Assembly: GCA_003545125.1 (NCBI GenBank)
Contig: DQCI01000295.1
Span: 1-8,406 of the forward strand
Source: Paracoccaceae bacterium
GTDB taxonomy: Bacteria > Pseudomonadota > Alphaproteobacteria > Rhodobacterales > Rhodobacteraceae
Length of the DNA stretch: 8,406 nucleotides
Direction: 5' to 3'
In this document: piece by piece, positions 1-7,115 of the stretch
How the letters are laid out: each line of letters opens with the position of its first letter
How positions within the stretch are numbered: position 1 is the first letter of the stretch
The notes under the pieces: generated by a model
Told to the model about the DNA's origin: nothing
Databases searched by the model: none
Seen by the model: the letters and a program-made list of their open reading frames with translations, nothing else
Position numbers and translations under genes: made by a program

Positions 1-89
1 TCGACTGCAATCTGCTCGGGAGAAAGATGATCGTCAACGATACCGACCAGGTAGCGGTCGCAAACATCACCAGACCCGAGGTCGCCTGA
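1..89 (+). CDS. 3' end of an unidentified gene (partial)
   Basis: An open frame entered from the left edge reads about 28 codons and ends in TGA at 87-89. The visible tail reads DCNLLGRKMIVND, then runs to NITRPEVA before the stop. I do not recognise the family. The stop overlaps the next start codon by one base (TGATG), so the two genes are probably co-transcribed and translationally coupled. The neighbour is a glycan glycosyltransferase, so a polysaccharide-synthesis role is possible but is only inferred from context. Confidence 0.55.
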   Translation, partial: DCNLLGRKMIVNDTDQVAVANITRPEVA

Positions 90-1057
90 TGGCCACCGTC
101 GACATTCTTCTGGCCACCTACAACGGGGCGCGGTACCTGCCCGAGCTGTTGGAGTCTCTTGCGCGCCAGAGCCACCGTGACTGGCGTTTGATTGTGCGCG
201 ACGACGGATCTTCGGACGGCTCGCTCGAGCTCATTCAGAAATGGGCAGAAGACACACCGCAGGAGATCGAGGTCCTGAGTGACGGCGATCGCGGGCTGGG
301 CGCTGGCGGCAACTTCGCCCGCCTGCTTTGCGCATCACACAGTCCTTACTTCGCGTTCTGCGACCAAGATGACATCTGGTTGCCCGACAAGGTCTCGCGC
401 CTGCTCGAAGAGACGGTCCGGGCCGAGCGTGAGATCGGATCGGATGTGCCGATCCTGACCCATTGCGACCTCACCGTCGTTGGCGAAAGCCTCGAGGTTC
501 TTCACCCATCCTTCTGGGAGCAGCAAGGGTTCACGGTGCGTGGATTGCGCAGGGGCGCAGGGGCCCTGTCGGTGCGCAAGAGCCTGGTGATGCGCAACTT
601 CGTCACCGGCTGTGCCATGATGGGCAATGCCCGGCTGCGCGCGCTGTCAGATCCGGTCCCGCCCGATTGCGTGATGCACGACTGGTGGGTCGCGCTTGTC
701 GCCGGGTTTCTTGGCGAAATCAGGACCGTCGATGCGCCCTGCATTCTCTACCGGCAACACGGGTCGAACGCGCTCGGCGCGAAAGACTGGAGCTATCTTT
801 CCGTCCTGCGCCGCGTCCTTGCCCGCCCCGGTGCCGCTCTCGAACGGACGCGGATCTGGCTCAGTGCTTCCCGCAGGCAGGTGGACTGCCTTTTATCGCG
901 GTGCCGGTCCGAGCTCGCCCCCGTGGAAATCGCCTATCTCGAAGACTACACGCGAAGACATGCGCGCAACCTCCTGTCGCGAAAGACATTTCTTCTGCGC
1001 CACAGGGTCTGGCCACAGTCTTCGGTGCGGGCCCTCATCATGGTGGTGTTCATGTAG
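89..1057 (+). CDS. Family 2 glycosyltransferase, rhamnosyltransferase-like
   Basis: A 322-residue enzyme with a GT-A fold, predicted to move an activated sugar (in characterised relatives often dTDP-rhamnose) onto a growing surface polysaccharide on the cytoplasmic side. The N terminus has the nucleotide-binding start VDILLATYNGARYL (residues 4-17) and RDDGSSDGS (37-45). FCDQDDIW (90-97) carries the metal-binding acidic motif typical of the rhamnosyltransferase-like branch. HDWW (197-200) and YRQHGSNALG (221-230) match the acceptor-side motifs of that branch. The length is normal for the family. The start is chosen because GAGG at 78-81 lies seven bases upstream and the ATG overlaps the previous stop. 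The gene converges on the next one. The exact sugar and acceptor cannot be read from sequence. Confidence 0.9.
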   Translation: MATVDILLATYNGARYLPELLESLARQSHRDWRLIVRDDGSSDGSLELIQKWAEDTPQEIEVLSDGDRGLGAGGNFARLLCASHSPYFAFCDQDDIWLPDKVSRLLEETVRAEREIGSDVPILTHCDLTVVGESLEVLHPSFWEQQGFTVRGLRRGAGALSVRKSLVMRNFVTGCAMMGNARLRALSDPVPPDCVMHDWWVALVAGFLGEIRTVDAPCILYRQHGSNALGAKDWSYLSVLRRVLARPGAALERTRIWLSASRRQVDCLLSRCRSELAPVEIAYLEDYTRRHARNLLSRKTFLLRHRVWPQSSVRALIMVVFM

Positions 1058-1073
1058 CGCCGCCGCCCGGCGC
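1057..1073. terminator. Hairpin between convergent genes
   Basis: A perfect 6-bp GC-rich stem, GCGCCG (1057-1062) and CGGCGC (1068-1073), encloses a five-base loop. It fills most of the 22-bp gap between the convergent glycosyltransferase stop codons and could slow transcription from both sides. No T tract follows on either strand, so it is not a canonical Rho-independent terminator. Confidence 0.35.
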
Positions 1074-1079
1074 AAGCCT

Positions 1080-2234
1080 TCAGCGCGCCCGATGGGCGGC
1101 GCCTCGCAATATCTCGTCCCACCGCGCCGCCAGCGTGCCGAGCGAAAAGCGGTCTCGAAGGCCGGCATGCAGATCGGGCGGAAACGGCGTCTCCTCCAGC
1201 AGGTGCTCGACGGCCGCGAGCAGGGCGGCCGGATCGTCCGGGGGCACCAGCCCGATGCCGGGCGCACCGTCCGGCACCAACTCCCGGATCCCGGGCCCGT
1301 CCCGCGTGACCAGCGCGCGACCGGCAGACAGGATCTGGAACACCTTGTTCGGGATCACCCGGCCGGCCTTGTCGCTGACTCCGAACACGCCGAGGCAGAC
1401 ATCCGCCTCCGCGATGCGCCGGACAAGGTCCGGATAGGGCACCCATTCTTGCCAATCGAGCGCCGTGGGGCGCGCGCTGTGCAGGTCCTGCCGGATCTGC
1501 GCCGCCATCTGCCCGGTTCCGATGATCTCCCAGTCGATCGGCCGGTCGCCGGACAGGCGCGCGGCCTCGATGATGGTCGCGATCCCGTGGAGCGGGATGA
1601 ACTGGCCGTAGAACAGCACCTTTGCCCGGTCTCCGCGGCGCCGTGGCGGCTGGGACGGAAACGCCGAGGCTTCCGCGCCGACGAAGGCCGAGGTCACTCT
1701 TTCGGCCCGCAGACCGTAGGCCGTGCGGAACAGCTCGGCCTGGGCCTCGGTGTCGAGCACCACGCGGGTCGCGGCGCGGCAGGCGAGCCACTCCCAGCTC
1801 CACAGGAGCAGGGCAAGCGGATTGCGCGGCGACAACTTCTGGCGGTCCACCACCACCGTGTCGTGCAGCGACAGAAACGCGTCCCAGACAACCGGAACCC
1901 GGCGCAGCTTGGCAAATGGCCAGAGCACAAGCACATCCAGGTGCCCGAGGTATCCAACCACGATGACGTCTGGACGCGGGCTGCGCATCAGCCGCCAAAT
2001 CAGCCGGGGATAGGCGGCGCCCCACCTGACGGCCCGCTGAAGTGCAGCTTTCGCACCGATGACCGATTTGTCGTCCACGCCCTCCCAAACCGGCGCATGG
2101 ATTTCCGTGACACGCGCACCGGAGCGCCGAAGGGCTGCGAGAAGAACGCGCGTGCGTGGCTTCCCGAGGTCGTAGGTGCCCCAGACCAGGAGGTTCAACG
2201 GTCGGCTGTAGGGAACGGATTGAACGGTCGACAT
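1080..2234 (-). CDS. GT4-type (GT-B fold) glycosyltransferase
   Basis: A 384-residue retaining-type glycosyltransferase of the group 1 / GT4 kind, expected to be cytoplasmic or membrane-associated and to add a sugar to a surface glycan. The N-terminal half has a Rossmann-like start (LNLLVWGTYDLGKPRTR) and WDAFLSLHDT near 117-126. The C-terminal nucleotide-sugar domain shows FYGQFIPLHG (about 208-217), IIGTGQ (237-242) and RVIPNKVFQILSAGR (292-306), the usual donor-binding region. The frame also allows a GTG start at 2276 that adds 14 residues. I chose the ATG at 2234 because conserved sequence begins only about ten residues later; neither start has a clear Shine-Dalgarno. It converges on the rhamnosyltransferase-like gene and diverges from the polyprenyl-phosphate glycosyltransferase. 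Substrate unknown. Confidence 0.87.
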   Translation of the reverse strand: MSTVQSVPYSRPLNLLVWGTYDLGKPRTRVLLAALRRSGARVTEIHAPVWEGVDDKSVIGAKAALQRAVRWGAAYPRLIWRLMRSPRPDVIVVGYLGHLDVLVLWPFAKLRRVPVVWDAFLSLHDTVVVDRQKLSPRNPLALLLWSWEWLACRAATRVVLDTEAQAELFRTAYGLRAERVTSAFVGAEASAFPSQPPRRRGDRAKVLFYGQFIPLHGIATIIEAARLSGDRPIDWEIIGTGQMAAQIRQDLHSARPTALDWQEWVPYPDLVRRIAEADVCLGVFGVSDKAGRVIPNKVFQILSAGRALVTRDGPGIRELVPDGAPGIGLVPPDDPAALLAAVEHLLEETPFPPDLHAGLRDRFSLGTLAARWDEILRGAAHRAR

Positions 2235-2298
2235 GTCCGGGGGGCGTGAGGTTGCAGGGCCTGGCCTACTTTGCACACTTGGCGCGTCAGGCCAAGGA

Positions 2299-2476
2299 TC
2301 AGTCCCGGGCGCCCCCGATCATCTCGCCGAAGCGGCCCGGCCCCGTGCCGGAGCAACCAGTCCGCATCTGCGCGACCGGGGTCTCCCGGCCGCAGAACGC
2401 CAAGCAGCGGTGGCACCCGGGCCCGGCGGACCGGGTCAGGCGCCCCACGACGGAACAATGATCGAAAACCAGCCAT
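2299..2476 (-). pseudogene. Possible small frameshifted gene remnant
   Basis: On the minus strand an ATG at 2476 opens a frame reading MAGFRSLFRRGAPDP and on to LRPGD. If one base is removed from the four-base run at 2378-2381, translation passes into PVAQMRTGCSG, then FGEMIGGARD and a TGA at 2301-2299. That would be a 58-residue product with strongly G/C-ending codons in its second half. Without the correction the first frame runs on into the GT4 gene. I do not recognise a family. It may be a decayed tail or head of a larger gene, or chance coding-like sequence in GC-rich DNA. No convincing ribosome-binding site precedes the ATG. Confidence 0.2.
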
Positions 2477-2505
2477 ATTGTTGCCTAGGTTCCCGAGTAC
2501 GGCAA
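2477..2505 (-). promoter_or_regulatory. Weak sigma-70-like promoter candidate
   Basis: On the minus strand TTGCCG (2505-2500) and AACAAT (2482-2477) are separated by 17 bases, each matching four of six consensus positions. It points toward the GT4 gene. Transcription from it would start at or past the ATG at 2476, so that small frame would not be translated from it. Prediction from pattern only. Confidence 0.2.
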
Positions 2506-2530
2506 AGCCCATGCAAGGTGTAGGGCGACC

Positions 2531-3484
2531 ATGAAGCTGATTATCCAGATCCCGTGTTTCAACGAGGAAGCGACGATTTCGGGCACGCTGGCCGATTTGC
2601 CGCGCGAGGTGCCCGGTTTCGACACCGTCGAATGGCTCATCATCGACGACGGCTCGACCGACCGCACGGTCGAGATCGCAGCGCAATGCGGCGTCGATCA
2701 TATCGTCCGGCTGTCGCACAACCAGGGTCTCGCGGCGGCGTTCTCGGAAGGGCTGGAAGCCTCCCTTCGGGCTGGTGCGGATGTCATCGTGAACACCGAT
2801 GGCGACAACCAGTACCAGGCCCGGTGTATCCCCGATCTGACCGCGCCGATCATCGAGCGCCGGGCCCAGATCGTCGTCGGTGCCCGCCCGATTGCAACCG
2901 TCCCGCATTTTTCGCTGCTCAAACGCGCGCTCCAGCATCTGGGCAGCTGGGTGGTCCGCCGGGTGAGCAAAACCGACATCCGGGATGCGCCGAGCGGGTT
3001 TCGCGCCTTCGCACGCGATGCGGCGATGCAGCTCTACGTCTTCAACCGCTACACCTATACGCTCGAGACGATCATCCAGGCCGGGCGCCTTGGCATCCCG
3101 ATCGTCTCGGTCCCCGTCGACGTCAACGACCCGACCCGTGAGTCGCGGCTGTTCCGCTCGATCGGGCAGTACATCCTGCGCTCGGTCCAGACGATCCTCA
3201 GGATCGCCACGCTCTACAGCCCGCTCAGGACTTTCTCGATCCTGGCTGCGATCCTCATGCTGCCGGGTGTCGTGGCCTTCGCGCGCTTCCTGTATTACTA
3301 CGCCATCGGGCGCGGCGATGGCCACGTCCAGTCGCTGGTCATCGGCGCCGCGTTGATCGCGGCCGGCACGATCACCTTTGTCGGCGGGCTGATCGCGGAC
3401 CTGATCGCTGCCAACAGGGTTCTTCTGGCCGAGATTCGTGGCCGCATACTCAAAGCCGAACTCGAGCGGGGCAAAGACGGATGA
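2531..3484 (+). CDS. DPM-like polyprenyl-phosphate glycosyltransferase (GT2) with two C-terminal membrane helices
   Basis: A 317-residue GT2 enzyme of the dolichol-phosphate mannose synthase-like branch. Such enzymes transfer a sugar from a nucleotide donor to undecaprenyl phosphate at the inner face of the membrane. Visible motifs are IQIPCFNEE (5-13), IDDGSTDRT (38-46) for nucleotide binding, NTDGDNQYQ (88-96) with the metal-binding aspartates, and DAPSGFRAF (152-160), typical of this branch. Hydrophobic segments at about 235-257 and 267-290 would anchor it, as in relatives of the GtrB type. The ATG has AGGG five bases upstream at 2522-2525. Its last four bases overlap the next gene (ATGA), so the two are translationally coupled. 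This supports a donor-supplier and membrane-transferase pair. The sugar is unknown. Confidence 0.9.
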   Translation: MKLIIQIPCFNEEATISGTLADLPREVPGFDTVEWLIIDDGSTDRTVEIAAQCGVDHIVRLSHNQGLAAAFSEGLEASLRAGADVIVNTDGDNQYQARCIPDLTAPIIERRAQIVVGARPIATVPHFSLLKRALQHLGSWVVRRVSKTDIRDAPSGFRAFARDAAMQLYVFNRYTYTLETIIQAGRLGIPIVSVPVDVNDPTRESRLFRSIGQYILRSVQTILRIATLYSPLRTFSILAAILMLPGVVAFARFLYYYAIGRGDGHVQSLVIGAALIAAGTITFVGGLIADLIAANRVLLAEIRGRILKAELERGKDG

Positions 3485-5349
3485 CGGCCGTGCTTGCGTC
3501 ACCCGCCCGGCTGTTATGGATTCTGTCGGCGGCCCTGGTCTTCATTGCCGTTTGGGTTTCGCCCGGCTTTTTCATCATCGATGAAATCATCTATTTCCTG
3601 GGCATCGACGCGGTCGCGCGCACCGGTGGTTTCGCAGTCGAGAACGGGTTCGACACATTCCAGCTGAACGACTTCAAGATCTGGCTCCTGCAACCGGGGA
3701 CCGAGGGGATTGTCTCGCAATATCCCGCGGGATCGGCCTGGGCCGGTGCAGTGTTGGTTCCGGTCCTTGGTGGAAAGGCCCTGATCGCCTTGAACGTGGC
3801 GGCGGGTATTGGCACCCTGTTCGTTACGCATGCGCTCGCCCGCAGCCTGTTCCAGTCGGAAAAGGCTGCCATTCTCGCCGTTGTCCTGCTTGCCCTTTTC
3901 AGCTTCTGGCCAGAGTACGTCTTCGCCCACTGGCCGCATTCGGTGAGCGTGTTCTGCACGACCCTGGCGCTGCTCCTGTTTCTGCGCGCGATGCCACGCG
4001 AGACCGGGGCTTTTGTGCCCGCGGTCTTGTCAGGGCTGGCGATCGGGGGCGGCATGCTGTTTCGTCTCGACGGGGTCTTGCTCGCGCCCAGCATCGCGGT
4101 CATCACGCTCCTTTGGGCGGTCCGTCCGGTGCAGGTGCTGGCCGGCGGTGCGGTCGGCCTTTCGCCGATGATCGCAGTGCTTGCGGCCACCAACCACGCC
4201 AAGTTCGGCTCCTGGAATCCGCTGTCCTACGGCGTATCGGGCGGCGGCACCGATCTCGCGGGACATACCGGGACCGGTATCGCGATGCTCGCGGCCATTG
4301 CCGGCCTCATCCTGCTTCGGCGCCTGCCGCCGATCGGTCCGCGCGGCCGGCGCGTGCTCGCCGTGGCGCTGCTGGTCGGGGTGGCGGGCGTCCTCCTGTC
4401 CCCCCTGGCGCCGTATGTCTGGAGACTCCTGCGAGGGGTCTGGGCGATCCTGTTCGACGCGACCGCGATCAACGACCCGCGGCCGGGGATTCAGAGGCAA
4501 CCGGACGGGACGCTGTTGTATTGGGGCCTGCCCAAGAAGGCGCTGTTCCAGAGCCTGCCATGGCTCGGGGTTCTGGCGTTTCTGGTCGGCGTCTCCCGCG
4601 ACGCGCCGCGGCGTGCGGTCCCGGTCGTGCTGATCGTGAGCATCGTCTGGGCGATGCCGTTCCTGGCGCTCAGCTGGCACGGCGGCCTCGGGTCGAACAT
4701 GCGGTATCTCCTGCCTGTTCTGCCGGCCCTCGCCGCGCTGTCGGCCTGGACCTTGCTGCGTCTCGGTGAGGGGCTCGACAATGCGCCGCAACTGGTGCGG
4801 GTGGGAATCCCGGTTTCGCTCGGTCTCGCCCTGCTGCTGCGCGTGGCCGCGCCGGAGACGCTCGGGCAAGTGCACCAGATCTACTCGACCTACCTGTTTT
4901 TGGCGATCTTCGGGCTCTCGTTGGCGGCAGGGCTGACCGCCTGGCCCCCTTTGACCAAAGCGACGCTTGTCATGGCCGGCGCGGGGCTCGGCCTTGGCCT
5001 ATTCCTTTCCGCAAGCGATCTCGCTGCGGGGCAGATCAGGCGGGCCTCGAACGATGCAAGCTCCCGTGCCACCGCAGGCATTTCCGGTCCGGTGATCTTC
5101 TATGGGCCCCCCGAGATGTATGCCAATGCGATCGGCGATCCGGAGCGGCTGTTGGCCATTTCGTTCCCTCCGGGCGGGGGCGGGGATTTCGACCCCGATC
5201 TGGTCGAGAAGGCATGCGCTTACGGCTACCGCGTGGTCATGTGGGATGTCCTGGCCCGAACCACCGGGCTGCCCAGCGGTCGCTTTGCAACCCTGGCACT
5301 CCCGGAGCTGACGATCGTGGAGCAGCTTGTCGAAATCACCTGCGATTGA
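3481..5349 (+). CDS. Multi-membrane GT-C-type glycosyltransferase, putative
   Basis: A 622-residue protein with roughly eleven to twelve hydrophobic segments between residues 11 and about 515, then a soluble C-terminal stretch of about 100 residues likely on the periplasmic side. The first loop after the first membrane segment has paired acidic residues (IIDEIIYFL, 32-40). This is the position of the catalytic acid pair in PMT/ArnT-like GT-C enzymes, which use polyprenyl-phosphate sugars. SQYPAGSAW (79-87) and FAHWPHSVS (148-156) resemble conserved loop segments of such proteins. The start overlaps the stop of the upstream polyprenyl-phosphate glycosyltransferase by four bases, which fits use of that enzyme's product. 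Acceptor (lipopolysaccharide, capsule or protein) cannot be told. The GT-C assignment rests on architecture and context more than on a signature motif. Confidence 0.75.
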   Translation: MTAVLASPARLLWILSAALVFIAVWVSPGFFIIDEIIYFLGIDAVARTGGFAVENGFDTFQLNDFKIWLLQPGTEGIVSQYPAGSAWAGAVLVPVLGGKALIALNVAAGIGTLFVTHALARSLFQSEKAAILAVVLLALFSFWPEYVFAHWPHSVSVFCTTLALLLFLRAMPRETGAFVPAVLSGLAIGGGMLFRLDGVLLAPSIAVITLLWAVRPVQVLAGGAVGLSPMIAVLAATNHAKFGSWNPLSYGVSGGGTDLAGHTGTGIAMLAAIAGLILLRRLPPIGPRGRRVLAVALLVGVAGVLLSPLAPYVWRLLRGVWAILFDATAINDPRPGIQRQPDGTLLYWGLPKKALFQSLPWLGVLAFLVGVSRDAPRRAVPVVLIVSIVWAMPFLALSWHGGLGSNMRYLLPVLPALAALSAWTLLRLGEGLDNAPQLVRVGIPVSLGLALLLRVAAPETLGQVHQIYSTYLFLAIFGLSLAAGLTAWPPLTKATLVMAGAGLGLGLFLSASDLAAGQIRRASNDASSRATAGISGPVIFYGPPEMYANAIGDPERLLAISFPPGGGGDFDPDLVEKACAYGYRVVMWDVLARTTGLPSGRFATLALPELTIVEQLVEITCD

Positions 5350-5364
5350 TCCGGCACGGATTTT
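5349..5364 (+). terminator. Small hairpin with T run after the GT-C gene
   Basis: ATCCG (5349-5353) and CGGAT (5357-5361) form a 5-bp stem with a three-base loop, followed directly by TTT; the T run is four long counting the last stem base. It begins inside the GT-C stop codon. It is placed correctly to end the glycan transcript and marks the edge of the intact half, but the stem is short. Confidence 0.4.
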
Positions 5365-5779
5365 CTCCTGCTCAGAGACCTTGAGTTGACCTGGAAGCTA
5401 CACCGCGATCCCTGGACAGGTCGCGACAGGGGTGAGCCCCGGTCCGGCGCCGATGTTCTGGAGCCGTTCTGGAGCCTCAGGTTGCGGATCCCGGCCCATG
5501 ACAAGAGCCCGCTGCTGCGCCAGCAGATGGCGCGTATACATGCCGACATCGTCAATCGGGAACACAGCGGCAAGACTGAAAGACCGGCCGGCTTGGGCGT
5601 CGAAGCCGACGGAGTGGACGCAGCGTGCCTTGCGCGTTGGGCAGAATGCTGTTCACCCAGAAACGCGCGGTGATCTGACAGCGAGGGGGGCTGAGCGACC
5701 GCGCCGGGTGTCTTTGGTGCTACCCAGGGGGGCGGTTTCGAGGCCCTGGCCGTCGCTGGTTCCCTGAAATCGGCCAGGT
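5365..5779. other. Gene-poor stretch between intact locus and decayed cluster
   Basis: No gene can be named here. On the plus strand a TTG-started frame at 5386-5673 gives 95 residues with nothing recognisable. On the minus strand a coding-like run reads SVGFDAQAGRSFSLAAVF, then PIDDVGMYTRHLLAQQ, and ends in TAG near 5402-5400. A neighbouring frame just upstream (QITARFWVNSILPN, about 5680-5640) could join it by a frameshift. Both look like remnants rather than a working gene. I found no terminal inverted repeats, tRNA or attachment site. Confidence 0.35.
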
Positions 5780-6247
5780 GGTATTCGCCAGCCCGCTTTC
5801 TTGGATCGCGGCGACCTTGGCCAATACGCCGGCCGGCGCCGGCACCCGCTCGACCTTCGCAAGGTCCTCGAGGCGCATGCCGATAACCCGGCCGTCGAGC
5901 GGGGTGACTACGGGCTTGCCGTCGAGATCGAAGAACCGCAGGCTCATGTCGCCGACTGCGCCGGCCTCGGCTTCCTCGAAAAGCTCTGTCGAGGAAAACA
6001 CATAGCCCGAACGCGCCAGCATGCGCGACGGCGCGACGACGACGACGGCGCCGATGCCAATGATGGCAAGGGTGATCCGGCTGAAGAGATCCATCGTCTC
6101 GCGCACGCCTGGGTCCGACACCATCACCAGCTTGGCCTCGCGCGATTGGGCCACCCGCGGTGCCGACAGGGGCCGCGGTTGCGCGCCGGTGAGTTTTGCC
6201 AGCCGGGTTATGAGCCGGGTGGCTTGCGTCTGCACGCTCGGATCGCC
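5780..6247 (-). pseudogene. SorC-family sugar-responsive regulator, effector-binding fragment
   Basis: About 155 codons match the C-terminal sugar-phosphate-binding domain of SorC/DeoR-like regulators. In order, on the minus strand: DPSVQTQATRLITRLAKLTG, SDPGVRETMDLF, IIGIGAV, PSRMLARSGYVFS, AGAVGDMSLRFFDLDGKPV, then DGRVIGMRLEDLAKVERVP. A full protein of this family is about 310-330 residues with an N-terminal helix-turn-helix. Here that DNA-binding half is absent, replaced in the same frame by the end of a sugar-kinase remnant. The C-terminal end breaks off after SGLANT at about 5780, and the frame runs on without similarity to a TAG at 5720. The intact gene probably controlled the adjoining sugar genes in response to a phosphorylated intermediate; this fragment could not bind DNA. 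Confidence 0.75.
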
Positions 6248-7097
6248 ATCGACGAACAGCCGGCCGATTTCCCGGCCCGCGTTGGCGCCGATGATCTCGA
6301 AAACGTCGTTGACCTGGAAGGCGATGCTTTCAGCCGCCGCCCGCGCCATGGGCGCGATGACCGCACAGGGCCGCGTGGCTGTCACCGAGCGCCGAAGCGA
6401 CCGGGAGCCCGTCCCGAAGCCCGGAGGCGCCCCGGGTGGTCGCGAAAAAATGGGCGCTGTCGTGCACCTCGGGCAGCATCTCCGTGGCGACGCCCAACAG
6501 CGCGCAAAGCGCGTCGTCCCACCTGCCTTCGGCGATGGTGTGAAGCTGCGTGCGCGCCGCATTGGACCCGTCGCAAGCGCGCATCGCGCCACCGGTGAAC
6601 TTCCAGATCGCCCAACTGTCGACGGTGCCGACGCAGATCTCGCGCGCCGCGCGGCCCTTGGCGTGGTGGCCGAGAAGCCAGCCGACCTTGGTCGCGGCAA
6701 ACAGCGGATCGAGCGGTGGGCCGGTGCGCGCAATGACGCCGGGTTGTGCCTTCGGCCTTCAGCTTGTCGCAGGCCGCGGCCGAGCGACGGCTTTGCCAGG
6801 TGATGACCGGACCGAGCGGCGCGCCGGGGCCACGGTCCCAGATCAGGATCGAACCGCGCTGGTTCGAGATGCCGATGGCCGCAATCTCCACGTCCGGTCC
6901 CTCGACAAGGCAGCCGGAAATCGCTGCCACCGTGGCCTGCCAGATCTCTTCGGGGGTTGCTGCACCCAGACCGGTTGCGGATGGGTGATTTGCACCGGGC
7001 TGGAGCCGGTGGCCAGGATCGCGCCACTCTGCGCGAAGAGCACCGCCTTGCTGTTGGTCGTGCCGTCGTCGATGGCAGGGATCACGCGCGTTGTCAT
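6245..7097 (-). pseudogene. FGGY-family carbohydrate kinase, broken
   Basis: FGGY kinases phosphorylate sugars or polyols with ATP and are normally about 500 residues. The ATG at 7097 opens MTTRVIPAIDDGTTNSKAVL, carrying the N-terminal phosphate-binding motif. A shift at the five-base run 6952-6956 moves to PEEIWQATVAAI, ISNQRGSILIWDRG and ITWQSRRSAAACDKLKAEG. Another shift at about 6737-6748 leads to ARTGPPLDPLFAATKVGWLL, GTVDSWAIWKFTGG, MLPEVHDSA and PVASALGDSHAALCGH. This frame then stops (TGA, 6330-6332). A third frame resumes at about 6346 with ARAAAESIAFQVNDVF and GRLFVDG. About 130-170 residues normally lie between those segments, so an internal deletion is evident. The motifs are closest to glycerol-kinase-like members. 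Next to transketolase subunits, the substrate was probably a ketose. Confidence 0.8.
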
Positions 7098-7115
7098 GCC
7101 TGGGACCTCGGGGTC

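Noticed and set aside
463..1437. A 324-codon plus-strand frame crossing the end of the GT2 gene
   Set aside because: It overlaps the GT2 gene in another frame and then runs antisense to the GT4 gene; composition is Arg/Ala/Pro-rich without motifs.
696..2249. A 517-codon plus-strand open frame opposite the GT4 gene
   Set aside because: The product is low-complexity and Arg/Gly/Pro-rich, with no recognisable motif. The minus strand carries a clear glycosyltransferase with ordered motifs. Long antisense frames are expected in high-GC DNA.
2195..3502. A 435-codon minus-strand frame opposite the polyprenyl-phosphate glycosyltransferase
   Set aside because: It is the antisense of a gene with full GT2 motifs, and is rich in Asp, Arg and Gln as antisense frames of such genes usually are. 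Only its last part (2476-2299) was kept as a low-confidence remnant.
4030..4875. A 281-codon minus-strand frame inside the GT-C gene
   Set aside because: Hydrophilic mirror of a membrane-protein gene; no motif and no start context.
5801..6803. Two long overlapping plus-strand frames (265 and 260 codons) over the regulator and kinase remnants
   Set aside because: They are antisense to sequence with ordered SorC and FGGY motifs on the minus strand and show no family features.
5720..7027. The 435-codon minus-strand frame taken as one gene
   Set aside because: Its first 220 codons are a wrong-frame reading of the kinase, Arg/Pro/Ser-rich. Only codons from about 228 onward carry kinase and then regulator homology, so it is a composite created by frameshifts and deletion.
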